Assembly (NCBI GenBank): GCA_963580455.1
Contig: OY756958.1
Span: 5,096,501 to 5,160,500 of the forward strand
Reading direction: 5' to 3'
Source: Euonymus europaeus
Taxonomy: Eukaryota > Streptophyta > Magnoliopsida > Celastrales > Celastraceae
Length of the DNA: 64,000 nt
The position numbers were made by a program, and so were the translations under genes. Below, piece after piece: positions 43,862-55,452 of this stretch; the first letter of the stretch is position 1, and the number at the start of each line of letters is the position of its first letter. The notes under the pieces were generated by a model that worked only from the letters and a program-made list of their open reading frames with translations, made no database searches and had not been told where the DNA came from.

Positions 43862-46800
43862 CTGTTTGTTGGATGCAATGGCGTAGGCTCCTTACATGTC
43901 TGTCTGTTGTGACCACGTTGCTTGCACCTACTGCACATTCTAGGCATTGATGTCTCCCCTGCGAATTGATAAAACAATTGTAAACATAATGCAAACCATT
44001 CTAAACGGAATTAAATAAATTCTAAACAAAATGCAAACAATTGTACATATATTACATAACTATAATAAACCGTTCAAACCATAATGAAATCTAATCTAAA
44101 CATAAATAAAACTATTCCAAACCAGAATGAAAAGTAATCAATCATAATGTGGAGATTTATAAAACGTTCCAAACAGAATGTAAACTATGCTAACCAGAAT
44201 TAAAGCTATTCCAAACCACAATCAAAAGTAATCAATCATGATGTGGAGATTTATAAAACGTTCCAAACAGAATGTAAACTATGCTAACCAGAATTAAAGC
44301 TATTCTAAACCACAATCAAAAGTAATCAATCATCATGTGGAGATTTATAAAACGTTCCAAACAGAATGTAAACTATGCTAATCAGAATTAAAGCTATTCC
44401 AAACCACAATCAAAAGTAATCAATCATCATGTGGAGATTTATAAAACGTTCCAAACAGAATGTAAACTATGCTAACCAGAATTAAAGCTATTCCAAACCA
44501 CAATCAAAAGTAATCAATCATCATGTGGAGATTTATAAAACGTTCCAAACAGAATGTAAACTATGCTAACCAGAATTAAAGCTATTCCAAACCACAATCA
44601 AAAGTAATCAATCATCATGTGGAGATTTATAAAACGTTCCAAACAGAATGTAAACTATGCTAACCAAAATTAAAGCTATTCCAAACCACAATCAAAAGTA
44701 ATCAATCATCATGTGGAGATTTATAAAACGTTCCAAACAGAATGTAAGCTATGCTAACCAGAATTAAAGCTATTCCAAACCACAATCAAAAGTAATCAAT
44801 CATCATCTGGAGATTTATAAAACGTTCCAAACAGAATGTAAACTATGCTAACCAAAATTAAAGCTATTCCAAACCACAATCAAAAGTAATCAATCATAAT
44901 GCAGAATATTATAAATTGCAGAATGACAACCATTCTAACCATAATACGAACTATGCAACGACAATGAATACTATTATAAACAGAGCTAAAACATTTCAAC
45001 CTTTATGCCAATAATATTATTAGGTAACACACTAACCTTTTGATTTTATTCTTTGTATTTTCCGACGTCCTGCTAGAACAACATGTTCTGGAGGTAACGG
45101 GCAAACAATTTCTGGAGCTATAACAGTCTCATCGGTGCTGACGATAGGATAGATGGGCTCAGCATAGGCGAGCACAAGCATATCTGTCGTATAGTACTTT
45201 GAGCACAAAGGCGTCGTTGCCAAATTTCTGGCAGAAATTGCTGCACAAGCATGGGTGCATGGAAGATGATCAATGTCAAATACCCTGCATGAGCAACTTT
45301 TGCGTTGTAAATCCACTTGGACTCCCACGTCATCATCTCTTACATGGTACTCATGGACACTTATGGGTTCAACCGTCATTCGGCTAGCTTTCAGCCGTCG
45401 AGCTTGGATGATGTCTTCATAGAAGTCTGTGAGGTCATTTTTCACAGCAAGTGCTTTCTCTCGACGCTCGTGAAACCATCTTTGTAACATTTCAACTACA
45501 TACTTCATCAGCTTCGTTATTGGTAACAAGCGAGCCTCTTTCAAAACCCCATTCACACTCTCCGCAATGTTAGTCGTCATGATGGTATAACGATCCACAG
45601 GACAATATGCCCTCGCCCATCTCTCAAATCCTGCAGTTTGCAGATAATTGTAGACCCTCCCCTCTTCAAATTGTCTCAGCTGGCACATCACATGTTGAAA
45701 CTCTGAAACACCATAACACTTAGCAGCTTTGTAGAAAATATTAACAGCATATTCAGAGAACTTTTTGGCCTTCATATTTTTTCCAATGTGATACATGCAG
45801 GCCCCATGGAATGCTTCGGGGAAAACACGCTTCACACTATTCTCTATGCTCTTATTTCGGTATGATATAATAGCCAGATTGGGTATAATACCGATTGCTC
45901 CACGTAATTTCTCAAAGAACCATCCCCAGGAGGCATCGTTTTCTGAATCACCAATACCGAAGGCCAATGGGTAAATTTGGTTATTACCATCAAGAGCATT
46001 CGCAAGGAATAATACCCCCTTAAATTTGCTCTTCAGATGAGTTGCATCAACACATAGTACAGGCCGCATGCACGTAATAAACCCTCTTATACAAGGGCCA
46101 AGAGCCAAAAAAAAGAATTTAAATCGATTCTGGGAGTCATATTCAATGTGAGTTATCGTACCTGTTACACATGGAACTTTAACCAGTTTTCACATAATTC
46201 TAAACAATAACAACAATGTTCTAAACAAAATGATTGAGATTCTTAACACAAAGACAAAGTTCTAAACAAATTGATTGCTGTTCTAAACAAATTGATTGCT
46301 ATTCTAAACACAAACAAGACGGTTCTAAAAAGCCATGATTACTAATTACTAGCCCAAACAGCACTGTTCCCACAAACATCAATACTATTCTAAACACAAA
46401 AAACATTGTTATAAACAAAATGAATACTATTCTAAATACAAACAACACCGTTCTCGCCAAAATTAATACTATTCTAAACACAAACAACACTGTCATAAAC
46501 AAAATGAATACTATTCTAAATACAATCAGCACTATTCTCGCCAAAATTAATACTCTAAACCGAAACTACATTGTTCTAACCATAATGAACACTACTCTAA
46601 ACAGGAAAAACACTATTATAAACTAAATGAATACAATTCTTATAAAAATAGCACAGTTCTAAACACAATGAATACTATTCTAAATAAAAAAATAATTATT
46701 CTAAACTTAATTTTGAAGTTCACCAGTGTTTTGCGTACCTGGATTTTTTAACTGAATTATCTGACAAAATTGTGGCAGCTGAGCATATCCTTCTTCTGGA

Positions 46801-47933
46801 GTACCATATATAGAATTAAGTGCATATTCCCTGGCCTTCTACCCTTTTCAGTAACTACACTTGACACCATTCTCCTTTTGAAAATCTTGAATCACATCAT
46901 TCGGCCTATAAATTCGACCAACTTTCTCATATTTAGACTTTATGCAATCACCAATGAACGAGCTTGTTGCTTGTCGATTCTCAGTGAAAGTAAGACAATT
47001 GGACGAGGCATGAACATCACGGAACTTCTTAATCTGAAATAAGGAGACATCTTTCATTGCAGTGGCTCGTATCCGCCATTTGCATTCATCAACAGAGCAT
47101 CGAACCACAAATAGAGTTTTGGTAGACTTCATAACTGTGAATTGAAAGTGTTTATTCACCGCGTACTTGCAAAGGCTTTTATACAATGCTTTCTTGTCTG
47201 TAAAAATGTCACCAACTCTCAAAACCTCTACACTTCCGTCAGACTGAATATTGGACTGGACTGCACAATTTATCGAAGGATCGCTGGGGCAAGAATGGGA
47301 TCTATTTGTTTCATGATTATTCCGAGCATTATTAAACTCGTCGACTGCATAATCAACTGCTTCAAGGAATGCATCATCAACTGCATCATCTGATATATCA
47401 TAGGCTGCCTCATTAGTTCGATCATCAAAATCATCACCATACAGATGAACGGTAGGTTCATTGTTATGTGGTTCTACTCCATCAATGTCCGACACTCTCT
47501 CGTTGTTTCTACTGAATCCAAGACCAGGAAATTCTTCAATTCCTTCTACACAATTAAGCATGTCATCCCTATGTTGTATACTTCGTATGTTATCCCCAAA
47601 AACATCATTATTACCTCTAGTATTTGAAGATATGCATAGAGAAGTAGCCGGAATACTTCTATCCATATTACACCAAATGAAACAACGAACATCATCATCT
47701 CCTTCAATCTCAACAGGCTCAGTTGGACAACGCACATTATAAAGATACTTCATCTGGATATCATGTCTATAATGCTCCAGCTTTGTAATATCACGAACTT
47801 TATCGACTAATTGAGCATAAGAAATTAGCTCTGAGACTATAATAGCCTTACTTTTTCCACCTTTATATGTGTAGTGCATGCCATTTTTTTCCCACTCACC
47901 AAAATACTGAATCAAAATGCTCAACTCTTTCAT
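43862..47933 (-). pseudogene. MuDR-type MULE transposase, damaged
   Basis: Predicted exons: 47933-46739, 46161-45037, 43958-43862 (compatible phases). The N-terminus (MKELSILIQYFGEWEKNG) is PB1/MULE-like. The Mutator DNA-binding domain follows (VGDIFTDKKALYKSLCKYAV ... RCSVDECKWRIRA). The DDE core keeps the first Asp in VLCVDATHLKSKFKG. The second Asp of the usual ISDR motif is Tyr here (TAC at 45860-45862, ISYRNKS). The SWIM zinc finger is CSCRVFDIDHLPCTH and the last exon carries a CCHC knuckle (CSRCKQRGHNRQTC). Two in-frame stops, TGA (46848-46850) and TAG (46839-46841), stand where relatives have Trp in SYWK.W.A; both are G-to-A changes of TGG. The protein is therefore unlikely to be active. 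Start chosen at the Met before ELSILIQY. Confidence 0.88.
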
Positions 47934-48190
47934 TCCTACAAGAATGTATAATATATTTTGAATATAAAAAAATGGACAAGCACACAATATAAATAACAAA
48001 ATTCTAAACAGCATTTACACTATTCATAAACATAATGTACACTCTTCTAAATACAAATGAGACTATTATAAACAATATTCACAATATTCTAAAACGTAAT
48101 TTTACTCTTTGTAACCCATTTTAACATAATTCACACTATTCTAAACGTACATTACAGTATTCTAAACATTATTTTACTCCTTTCTAAACA
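43990..48190 (-). repeat. Dispersed TTCTAAAC motif (antisense of GTTTAGAA), right half of MULE
   Basis: The plus strand shows many ATTCTAAACAAAATG / TTCTAAACACAAACAAC words, densest at 46190-46720 and 47995-48190 and in the intron at 43990-45000. On the minus strand, the sense strand of the transposase gene, they read GTTTAGAA, as in the left half. Transposase exons lack them. Confidence 0.85.
44110..44900. repeat. 94-bp minisatellite, about eight units, inside a transposase intron
   Basis: GTGGAGATTTATAAAACG recurs at 44149, 44243, 44337, 44431, 44525, 44619, 44713 and (as CTGGAG) 44807, exactly 94 bp apart. Units are nearly identical, with single-base variants. Each holds GTTCCAAACAGAATG and CTATTCCAAACCACAATC, variants of the TTCTAAAC motif seen across this half of the MULE. 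Confidence 0.95.
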
Positions 48191-48669
48191 AAACCTAAAC
48201 AGAATATATGTATCCAACAACTATAATCAGTCACAATCCGAAAAACAAACCTGCATTTCTTCACAATAACAGAATATTCCCCAAAATATAGGCATTCAAC
48301 AACTACACGATTTTTATGCCCGAACAAAATGACAACTTCCACAGTGTAGGTAGCAAGTGATAAACACAACGCATTACATAGATTAGAGAGTGTTGAAGAT
48401 AGATCTGACCTGTGGTAAGTGTAAGCTTGAAACAAGCCACCTATATGGTAATCGAGTCTCAATCTTGGTCAAAACGAGTATGTAGCTTGTCTGAACGAGT
48501 TTCCAGCTTCGAATTTAACAATGTTAGTGCACCGGCAGAGGAGAATCTGTCCAAAATCACCTCTCGACAATGCATTTGACGGTCGGAAATTGGAAGTTGT
48601 GCTTGCCAACGTCGGGAAGGAGAGAGAGAAATAAGAGAGCGGTTGTTTTAATGGGATATCTTGCACTGA
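48184..48669 (-). promoter_or_regulatory. 5' leader of the MULE transposase
   Basis: This stretch lies between the right TIR and the motif-rich region upstream of the transposase start. Short minus-strand frames (48184-48462, 48469-48696) have no family match and probably belong to untranslated sequence. Confidence 0.35.
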
Positions 48670-48779
48670 GGGCATTTCAGACCTTTCATTGGTCAAAAGG
48701 GTTACAATTTAAATTTTCAAGAAAAAGAGTTACTTTGCAAAAAAAACATTGCAAAAAGGGTTAGTTTGCCAAATTTCCC
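48670..48779 (-). repeat. Right TIR of the MULE
   Basis: The reverse complement begins GGGAAATTTGGCAAACTAAC, identical to the left TIR for 27 bp, and ends at AAATGCCC. The TTTCATTTG duplication follows at 48780-48788. It likely contains the transposase promoter. Confidence 0.95.
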
Positions 48780-49218
48780 TTTCATTTGTGATATGGGAAA
48801 GCAAAACTGCTGAGTGCCGACACTGCTAAATAATTGAAAAGTCAAAAATTAATTTAATAGTTTATAATTTATATTTATTATTTAAGTAGTATGTCAAGTG
48901 TAAACTACTCAACTTTATAGTTTATCATAGTCAACCTTGGCTCTTTAAATCTGGGACATTGATTCTTTATATCAATGGCCTAGATTTCTTTAATAACTTA
49001 AATATATATTATATAATTATATATGTAATATTATTAATTCGGTCGGTTTGGTTTTAACCGATCAGTTTTCTTCATTCTAACAAAATTGACTGTTAGTAAT
49101 TTTTTATATAACAGTAAAAATTGATCGGTCGTTTTGCTTAGTTAAAAAAAGTTAGAATCACCTGATTAGTCGGTTTGGTAAGGCGGTTCGATTATTTTGG
49201 TCAATTTTGACAGCTTTA

Positions 49219-50007
49219 GCTGCAGCTGCTGTAGTCCAAAGGAAACCGCTCTTTTGGAGTAAAGCATTCAAAGGTGCAGCATACATGGCATAATTTTGAA
49301 CAAACTTCCTATAATAACCACATAATACCAAAATACCTCTCAAAGCCTTCACTGTAGTTGGAGTAGGCCACTCCATCATAGCCTTGATTTTATTAGGTTC
49401 AGCCTTCACACCTTGAGCTGTGACAATGTGTCCCAAGTATCCAACCTTCTGAACTGCAAAACTACATTTTTGACAGCTTGAAATACAGTTTATGCTGTTG
49501 TAGAACTTGCAAAGCAACTGTCAAATGCTCCACATGTGTTGCTAAATCCCTTTTGTAGATAAGGATATCATCAAATAAAATTAAAATAAATTTTCATAAA
49601 TAAGCTCTAAAAACATCATTCATCAGGCCTTGAAATGTAGAAGGTGCATTTGTAAGGCCAAATGACATTACAAGGAACTCATAACAAACCTCATGAGTAT
49701 GAAAAGTAGTCTTTGACACATCTCTATCCACCATCCTAATTTGATGATATTCATAACGTAGATCCAATTTAAAGAAAACAGTTGAACCATACAACTCATC
49801 AAGCAAGTCTTCTATGACAGGAATAGGAAACTTATCCTTTATAGTAGCTTCGTTTAAAGCCCTATAATCAATAGACTTAGCTCGGACAGAGAGGTCCATG
49901 TGAGAAATTCGAAACTTTTGAGGATCTTGAGCTAATATTGCTAGCCAAGCCATGTCACAAATTTGGGTGATCGAATGCTTGACAATTTGCAGAGCACTTG
50001 AGAGCAC
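49219..50007 (-). pseudogene. Gypsy element 1, reverse transcriptase (pol 5' half)
   Basis: The minus strand encodes [36 protein letters not shown] and [21 protein letters not shown] stop follows near 49594, then LFDDILIYKRDLATHVEHL with the FDD catalytic motif, and VQKVGYLGHIVTAQGVKAEP (49158-49517). Stops and a frameshift are present. The frame is cut at 49219 by the hAT derivative and resumes at 36317. Upstream of 49990 the Gag and protease are missing, so the element is 5'-truncated at its border with gypsy element 2. Confidence 0.85.
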
Positions 50008-50146
50008 TACATTGCGGTTGTGAACACACTAGAATTCTCTTCCCAAAAACTCAACCTCTTCCTTTAAGTCCTCTACTTGTTCCTATGCACTTCGTGTTAG
50101 AAAGGACTCAACAACCCCATTTCATCATCTTCATCTTTTACCTCGA

Positions 50147-50335
50147 TCACTTCCTTATGTACATTTTTGTCGACTGCCCAAGAAACATAAATTCCTCATC
50201 TTTATAGTTCACTTTAGCTTTCTTTCCTAATAAGGCTTCAACGGGATGTGCATGAATGATTTGAACTTTATGAGTTTCCTCTGCCTGAGCCTTTCTCTTG
50301 GGAGGGAGATTCATGGGATCTGAAGAAGAACTCAT
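50147..50335 (-). other. Unknown short frame at the 3' side of gypsy element 2
   Basis: Begins MSSSSDPMNLPPKRKAQAEE and runs 62 codons with coding-like composition (KKAKVNYKDEEFMFLGQ). A second 61-codon piece lies at 50510-50695 (GFTLLKDIDLYQERALFQRS). Both sit downstream of integrase, where Tat/Ogre elements may carry extra frames. No family recognised. Confidence 0.3.
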
Positions 50336-50749
50336 TTTTTAGCACAAATATTTTTATTTCTTTTTCTTTTTTAGTTGTCTTTTTGTTTCTTTCTCTTGAT
50401 TATTTATAAGGAGGAATGACAAAGCAGTTAAATTTTTCATGGAATAACTGCAGGGACATGCCAAAGAATTGCAGAAACAGTTGAGAATTAGTTATGAACT
50501 AACTTTTACCTACTTAGAATAGATTACCTTCAATGTCGCCTCAACCGTTTTCTTTTGGAAAATGCGCATTTGACGATATGATTCATCAGTTAACTTGAAC
50601 CCCCTTAGCCATTTACTTCTTTGGAATAAGGCTCTCTCTTGATAGAGGTCAATATCTTTAAGTAAGGTGAATCCTAAATAAGAAACATATGACACGGCTA
50701 AGTCTTAGAATGTTTGCCGAAGGCTTAAGATTTCCATAATTGGCGTTAC

Positions 50750-53700
50750 ACATAAAATCTCCTTAAGTTGAAGATATTCCAAGTTCCATGAACACTTCTG
50801 CCATCCCTTCTGACTAGTTGGTAGGCTTCTTGTTCGATATTTGTCGTGACCTGGAATGGTCCTTCCCAGTTTGGACCTAGTTTTCCATCAGTTGGATCCT
50901 AAGCTTGGGATAAAAATTTCCGCAAGACAAAACCTCCTATGTCAAAGCTTCTTTCCTTGAAATTTTTATGATAGGATCGGGATAATACTTGCTGATAGGC
51001 AACTAGGCTACTAAACGCACCATAGCCTGATCCCTCCTTTCTTGTAGCAAATCAAGGTTCCTCTCCATTGCCAAATCATTGTTTCCTTTCTCAAACATTT
51101 GCGTTCTAAGATTTGGAAGACATATTTCTAAGGAAATGACGGCTTTTGCTTCATAAGCCAAAGCAAATGGGGATTCCCGTACACCTGTGTGGATTAGTTG
51201 GGTGTGCCTATAATACTGACGGGAGTTCTTCTACCCACCTACCTTCGAAAGACTCCAATCTATTCTTAATTCCATCCAGTATGACCTTGTTGGATGTTTA
51301 TGCTTAGCCATTGCATTGTTGATAGACAGGAGTAGAATATGGATTTCTTATTCAATACCCTCAATAGAATTCTTTGAATTTGGCACTATAGAACTGAGTT
51401 CTATTATCACTAATCAATGCATGAGGGATTCCGAATCTGATTATAATATTCTACCATTCAAACTTTCTTGATTCCATGTCTCTTATTATTGCCAAAGTTT
51501 TTTCATCGATCCACTTTGTGAAATAGTTAGTGGCGATAATTAGGAACCTTCTATTACCTGTAGCTCTTGGTAATGTTCCAAAAAAAATCTAACCCTCATT
51601 AGGCAAAGGGCCATGCACTTGTTAGCGGACAAAGATCTCCAACTGGTTGGTGGAGGATTGGTGCGAACCTCTGACACTTGTCACATTTTTTCATAGACTG
51701 CAATGCATCCTTCTGCAAATAAGGCCACCAAATGCCTTAGGTGATTACTTTAAATGTTAGTGATCTTCCTGTTGCATGCGCTCCACATGAACCTTCATCA
51801 ATCTCGAGTAGCAGATCTGCCACCTTTCTTGGATGAACACCTTGGGAGTTATCTATACCTTTCATGTTTGGCATGCTTTCTTAGGTTATTGCTCCGTTGT
51901 GAACTCTACTACGAAATCTACTAAGACTTGAGCTTTGATAGCTGTCCTTGTGACGAACTACAAATCATACTGCGCCAGTTTGACTGACCATTTGGAAACT
52001 CTTCTAGACATGTTCTTTTTTCCCTACAACGTCTTTAGTGGATATTCTATTAGAACCATAATTGAGTACACCTTGAAATAATGGTTCAACTTCTTTGAAG
52101 CCAATACTAATGCCAAGAGAAGTTTCTCTAGTGGCAAGTACCTTGCTTCATAATCCAACATTGTTTTACTTACATAGTAAATTGGATGTTGGATCCTTCT
52201 TTTTTCTCTCAAGATGATAACACTAACGGCGTGGTTTGATACTGTAAGTTATAGTTGAAGTGTATCCCTTTCCTTTGGAGTAGACAACAATTAAGATTTC
52301 TGCAAATAATTCTTGAATGCAAAGAAAGCCGTTTCGCACTCTTCATCCCACTGGAAAGTTCTTCCTACCTTGAGCAAAAGGAAAAAAAAAGGTCTGAACT
52401 TGTCTGAGGATATGCTGATGAATCTATTTAATGTTGCTGCCATTCTAGTCAATTTATGTATCTACTTTACCTTTATAGGCCACTCCAAAATTGAATGGCC
52501 ATGATCTATGCTAGATTAGCTTCAATTCTTCACTGTGTGACTAGGTGACCTATGAATTTTCCCGTACTAATCCCAAAGGTACATTTGCTTACATTCAGCT
52601 TCAATTTGTATCTCCTTAATACATCAAACACCTCCTAAAGGTGCATTAGGTGATCTTGTTGGAATTTTTTGTTCACCACTATGTCATCTACATAGACCTC
52701 CATTATCTTGCCAATCAGAGGTGCAAAGAGTTTTGTCACCATCTTTTTGAATGTAGCACTTGCATTCTTTAGGCCGAAAGGCAATACTTGGTAACAGTAT
52801 ATGCCTTTGGGGTTGATGAATGAAGTCTTTTCCTAATCAGACGGATGCATTGAGATTTGGTGGTACCCTAGGTATGCATCCAAGAAGCTCATCCTTGCCA
52901 TTCAAGGTGTTGTATCCACTAACTGATCAATTTTTGGAAGTCGAAATAAATCCTTTGGACATGCTTTATTCAAATAAGTGAAATCAACACAAACCCTCCA
53001 TTTTTCATATTTTTACAGATTACTACCATGTTGGAGAGCCATTCGGGGTATTGGACCTCCCTTATAGCCTTAGCTTCCAGCAAATTCTCCACTTCTTTGA
53101 CTACGGCCTCAATGTGTTGAACAACTAACCTTATTTTCTTTTGAATTACAGGTTTAAAACTTGGTTTGACATTCAGCTTATGGATTGCCAATTCTAAATC
53201 TAGTCCTGACATCTCATAGAGGGTCCATGCAAATACTTCCACATTTTTCCTTAGTATCCCAATAAGGATTCTTTCTCTGGTGTCGGTAAGCGAGTCCCAA
53301 CCAAGAAGTATTTATCTGTGCTTTCAGGTGTAGCTTGTACCTTTTCTAAATCCTCTACTAACTTAGTAGTAGGTTCCTTTTCGACCTCCTCTAAGATCGG
53401 TGCTTCCCCTCCATCATCATTTTCTTCCTACTAGCTTTGATTTTGCCAGAAAGCACTTCAAATCCTTTGAAGCTGCTAAGTCTCCTCTTATCTCCACCAC
53501 TTTACCTCCGTAATGGAATTTAAGCATTTGATGATAAGACGATGGAACAACCTCTAAGTGAAGACATGTTCTGCCTATTATTGCGTTTTATGTCAAAGGT
53601 AGGTCTATGACAGGGAAATCCACCTCAACTGTTTTTGGTCCTACCATGACTGACATTCTAATCATTCCAAGTAGTCATACAGAAGTGGCACTAAGCCATA

Positions 53701-54913
53701 TGAGATGTGTTGGAATTGGGATTAAATCCGCATGAGTTTTCCCCAATTTTTGGAAAAGTGAGTAATACATGATTTTCACGGAGCTACCCTAGTCTACTGT
53801 CATTTGCTTTACGATTGCTTCTCCAACTTGCAGAGAGATTACAAAAGCATTGTTGTTCGAGAAGACCACTCTGGTTGCATCTTCGTTTGTAAAAGTTATT
53901 GTCGTTGCGTCCCTCGACCTCTTGGTTCCCATCTTGGGTTAAAATCCATTCTCATAACCTCTTGCTGGTGTTGTGTCTTCCTATACTCCTTCAATATTAT
54001 CTCATCACCTAATTGTAATCTAGCGTTTTGCCTTCTTTTCAGTAGCAGACTTCTCTTTGTCAATGAATTCCTTAAGATGCTTTGGCGGACAAAATCCTCC
54101 AATTGACACTTGAATTCTCTACAATCTTTGATCCTGTGGCCCTTGTCCCTATGATAAGAACACCACTTGGATTGGTTTTGAGTTAATAGATCCCCAACAT
54201 CTTATTTGGGCGTCGGAAGAATGGCTTGTTTGCAATCTGAGGCAAAATTTGAAAGATTAGGTCTTTGAATATTGTATTCACCGCTTCATACAAACTGGGC
54301 TTTAGGCCCCTCTTTGAATTCTTCTCTCTCCCGGCCTTTTTTTCCTTTTTTTTGGTCTCCTTCTGGAAGGTAAACTGCCAATCCCCTTGATTATCTTCTT
54401 CCAATTTAACATACTGCTTAATTATGTCCTGGAGCGCAACCATGCACTTGGGTGAGGCATCGTCAAACTCTCTCACAATTTATGTTCCCAAGGGAGTCCA
54501 AGTTGAAAGGTGGCTACTACAGTCTTTTCATAACAATTCTCAATATCTATGCAAGTATCTAAATACCTGGCCGCATAAGCCTGGAGTGATTCTAACTTTC
54601 TTAGATGTAAAGCAAACATTGTATCCAAGGTTGTTGGGTCTCTATTGGTTGCTATAAACCTTGATATGAAAATACATGCAAGATCCTTCCAAGATGGAAT
54701 TGAATCCTTCGGGAGTTGATTGAACCATTTCATGGTTGTAGTCTCGAGGCTTGATGGAAACATTTTGCACATGAGTCCATCCCATCCTGCCCACAAAGCC
54801 ATCTTGTGGTTGTAAGCTGAAATATGTGCTATAGGATCTCTCTTTTCGTCATAGATTACAAAGTTTGGGGGCGAGAACTTGCTTGGTGGGTCTTCTAATA
54901 ATAAATCCTGCAT
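50750..54913 (-). pseudogene. Gag-pol pseudogene of gypsy element 2
   Basis: Gag (retrotransposon-gag region) at 54473-54913: SSLETTTMKWFNQLPKDSIP, then SWKDLACIFISRF. A protease-type segment near 53470-53640 reads NAIIGRTCLHLEVVPSSYHQ, a Tat-lineage signature. The reverse transcriptase has VDDIVVNKKF (Y-V-D-D catalytic motif, about 52690-52715) and a conserved start near 53240 (GLDLELAIHKLNVKPSFKP). RNase H is at 52024-52212 (IQHPIYYVSKTMLDYEARYL). The integrase end is near 50760-50900 (GKLGPNWEGPFQVT ... AYQLVRRDG). Many stops and frameshifts; not functional. Confidence 0.8.
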
Positions 54914-55452
54914 GAAAGGTGTGGAAGTTAATTTCTTGAGGCTTTGTTCTGCCTTTTTCTAAGCGCCCTATAAGACTTCCTTAGTATCTCTTTTTGTTCT
55001 AACCTTCAGGAAAAGACTTGGATGTATGGTACTTCTTGCTGGCAGTAGGGATCTGTTTTCTCTCTCACTTGGGAGGGAGTGCGTCTCCTCCTCTCAAAGG
55101 CGGGTCCTCTTCCCCTGTGGGACCTCCTAGTACTATCGCTTTCTTGCTCCTGAACACGTTTCAGGTTCGTATTCTTAACATCTGGGATTACGCTTTAGAT
55201 TTCGCTTGCCAAACGTTTCCCTTTTCTTCTCATGGTCTGGAGACTTTCCCTGAGCATGCTCTTGCCTCTCTTGCAAGTCTTCCTCAGCTTTGAGGAGGGC
55301 TTCTTCCAATTCCAATTCATTTGAAATTCGTTCTTCTAATTCATTATAACCATGCTGAACCCTATCTTCTTTTGAATGAGGCGAACCCTCTTCTGGAATT
55401 TGTAACATTACTTTTGATTGAAACTCTTCATTTTCCCACATATGATGCCAAT

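Larger units (their letters stand above)
37583..48779. mobile_element. 11.2-kb Mutator-like element (MULE) with Ulp1-like gene and transposase
   Basis: Inverted termini: 37583-37691 and 48670-48779, about 110 bp. Their first 27 bp (from GGGAAATTTGGCAAACTAAC) are identical and the rest differs only in spots. It is flanked by a perfect 9-bp direct repeat TTTCATTTG at 37574-37582 and 48780-48788, the hallmark target duplication of Mutator elements. Inside, an Ulp1/DUF1985 gene runs rightward from the left TIR and a MuDR-type transposase runs leftward from the right TIR; they converge near 43 kb. This is the gene set of the Ulp1-carrying MULEs known in plants (Kaonashi type). The element lies within the hAT derivative. 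Confidence 0.95.
36326..49218 (-). mobile_element. Non-autonomous hAT element, split by the Mutator-like element
   Basis: Ends TAGGGCTATCA (36326) and, reverse-complemented, TAAAGCTGTCA (49218). It is flanked by GCTACAAC (36318-36325) and GCTGCAGC (49219-49226), an 8-bp duplication with two differences. Without the inner insertion it is about 1.69 kb. The minus strand at 37024-37113 encodes SMARSVIDPFRNSLSPAIVE followed by ALICTKNWIR, a clear hAT C-terminal dimerisation segment. It is therefore a deletion derivative of an autonomous hAT. It inserted in gypsy element 1. Confidence 0.8.

Noticed and set aside
44110..44900. Regular repeats reminiscent of a CRISPR array
   Set aside because: Whole 94-bp units are repeated without unique spacers, in a plant transposon intron; this is a minisatellite.
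46299..46626. Frames with peptide repeats such as FRIVLI or ILNTNNT on both strands
   Set aside because: Produced by translating the TTCTAAAC-type repeat array, not by a gene.
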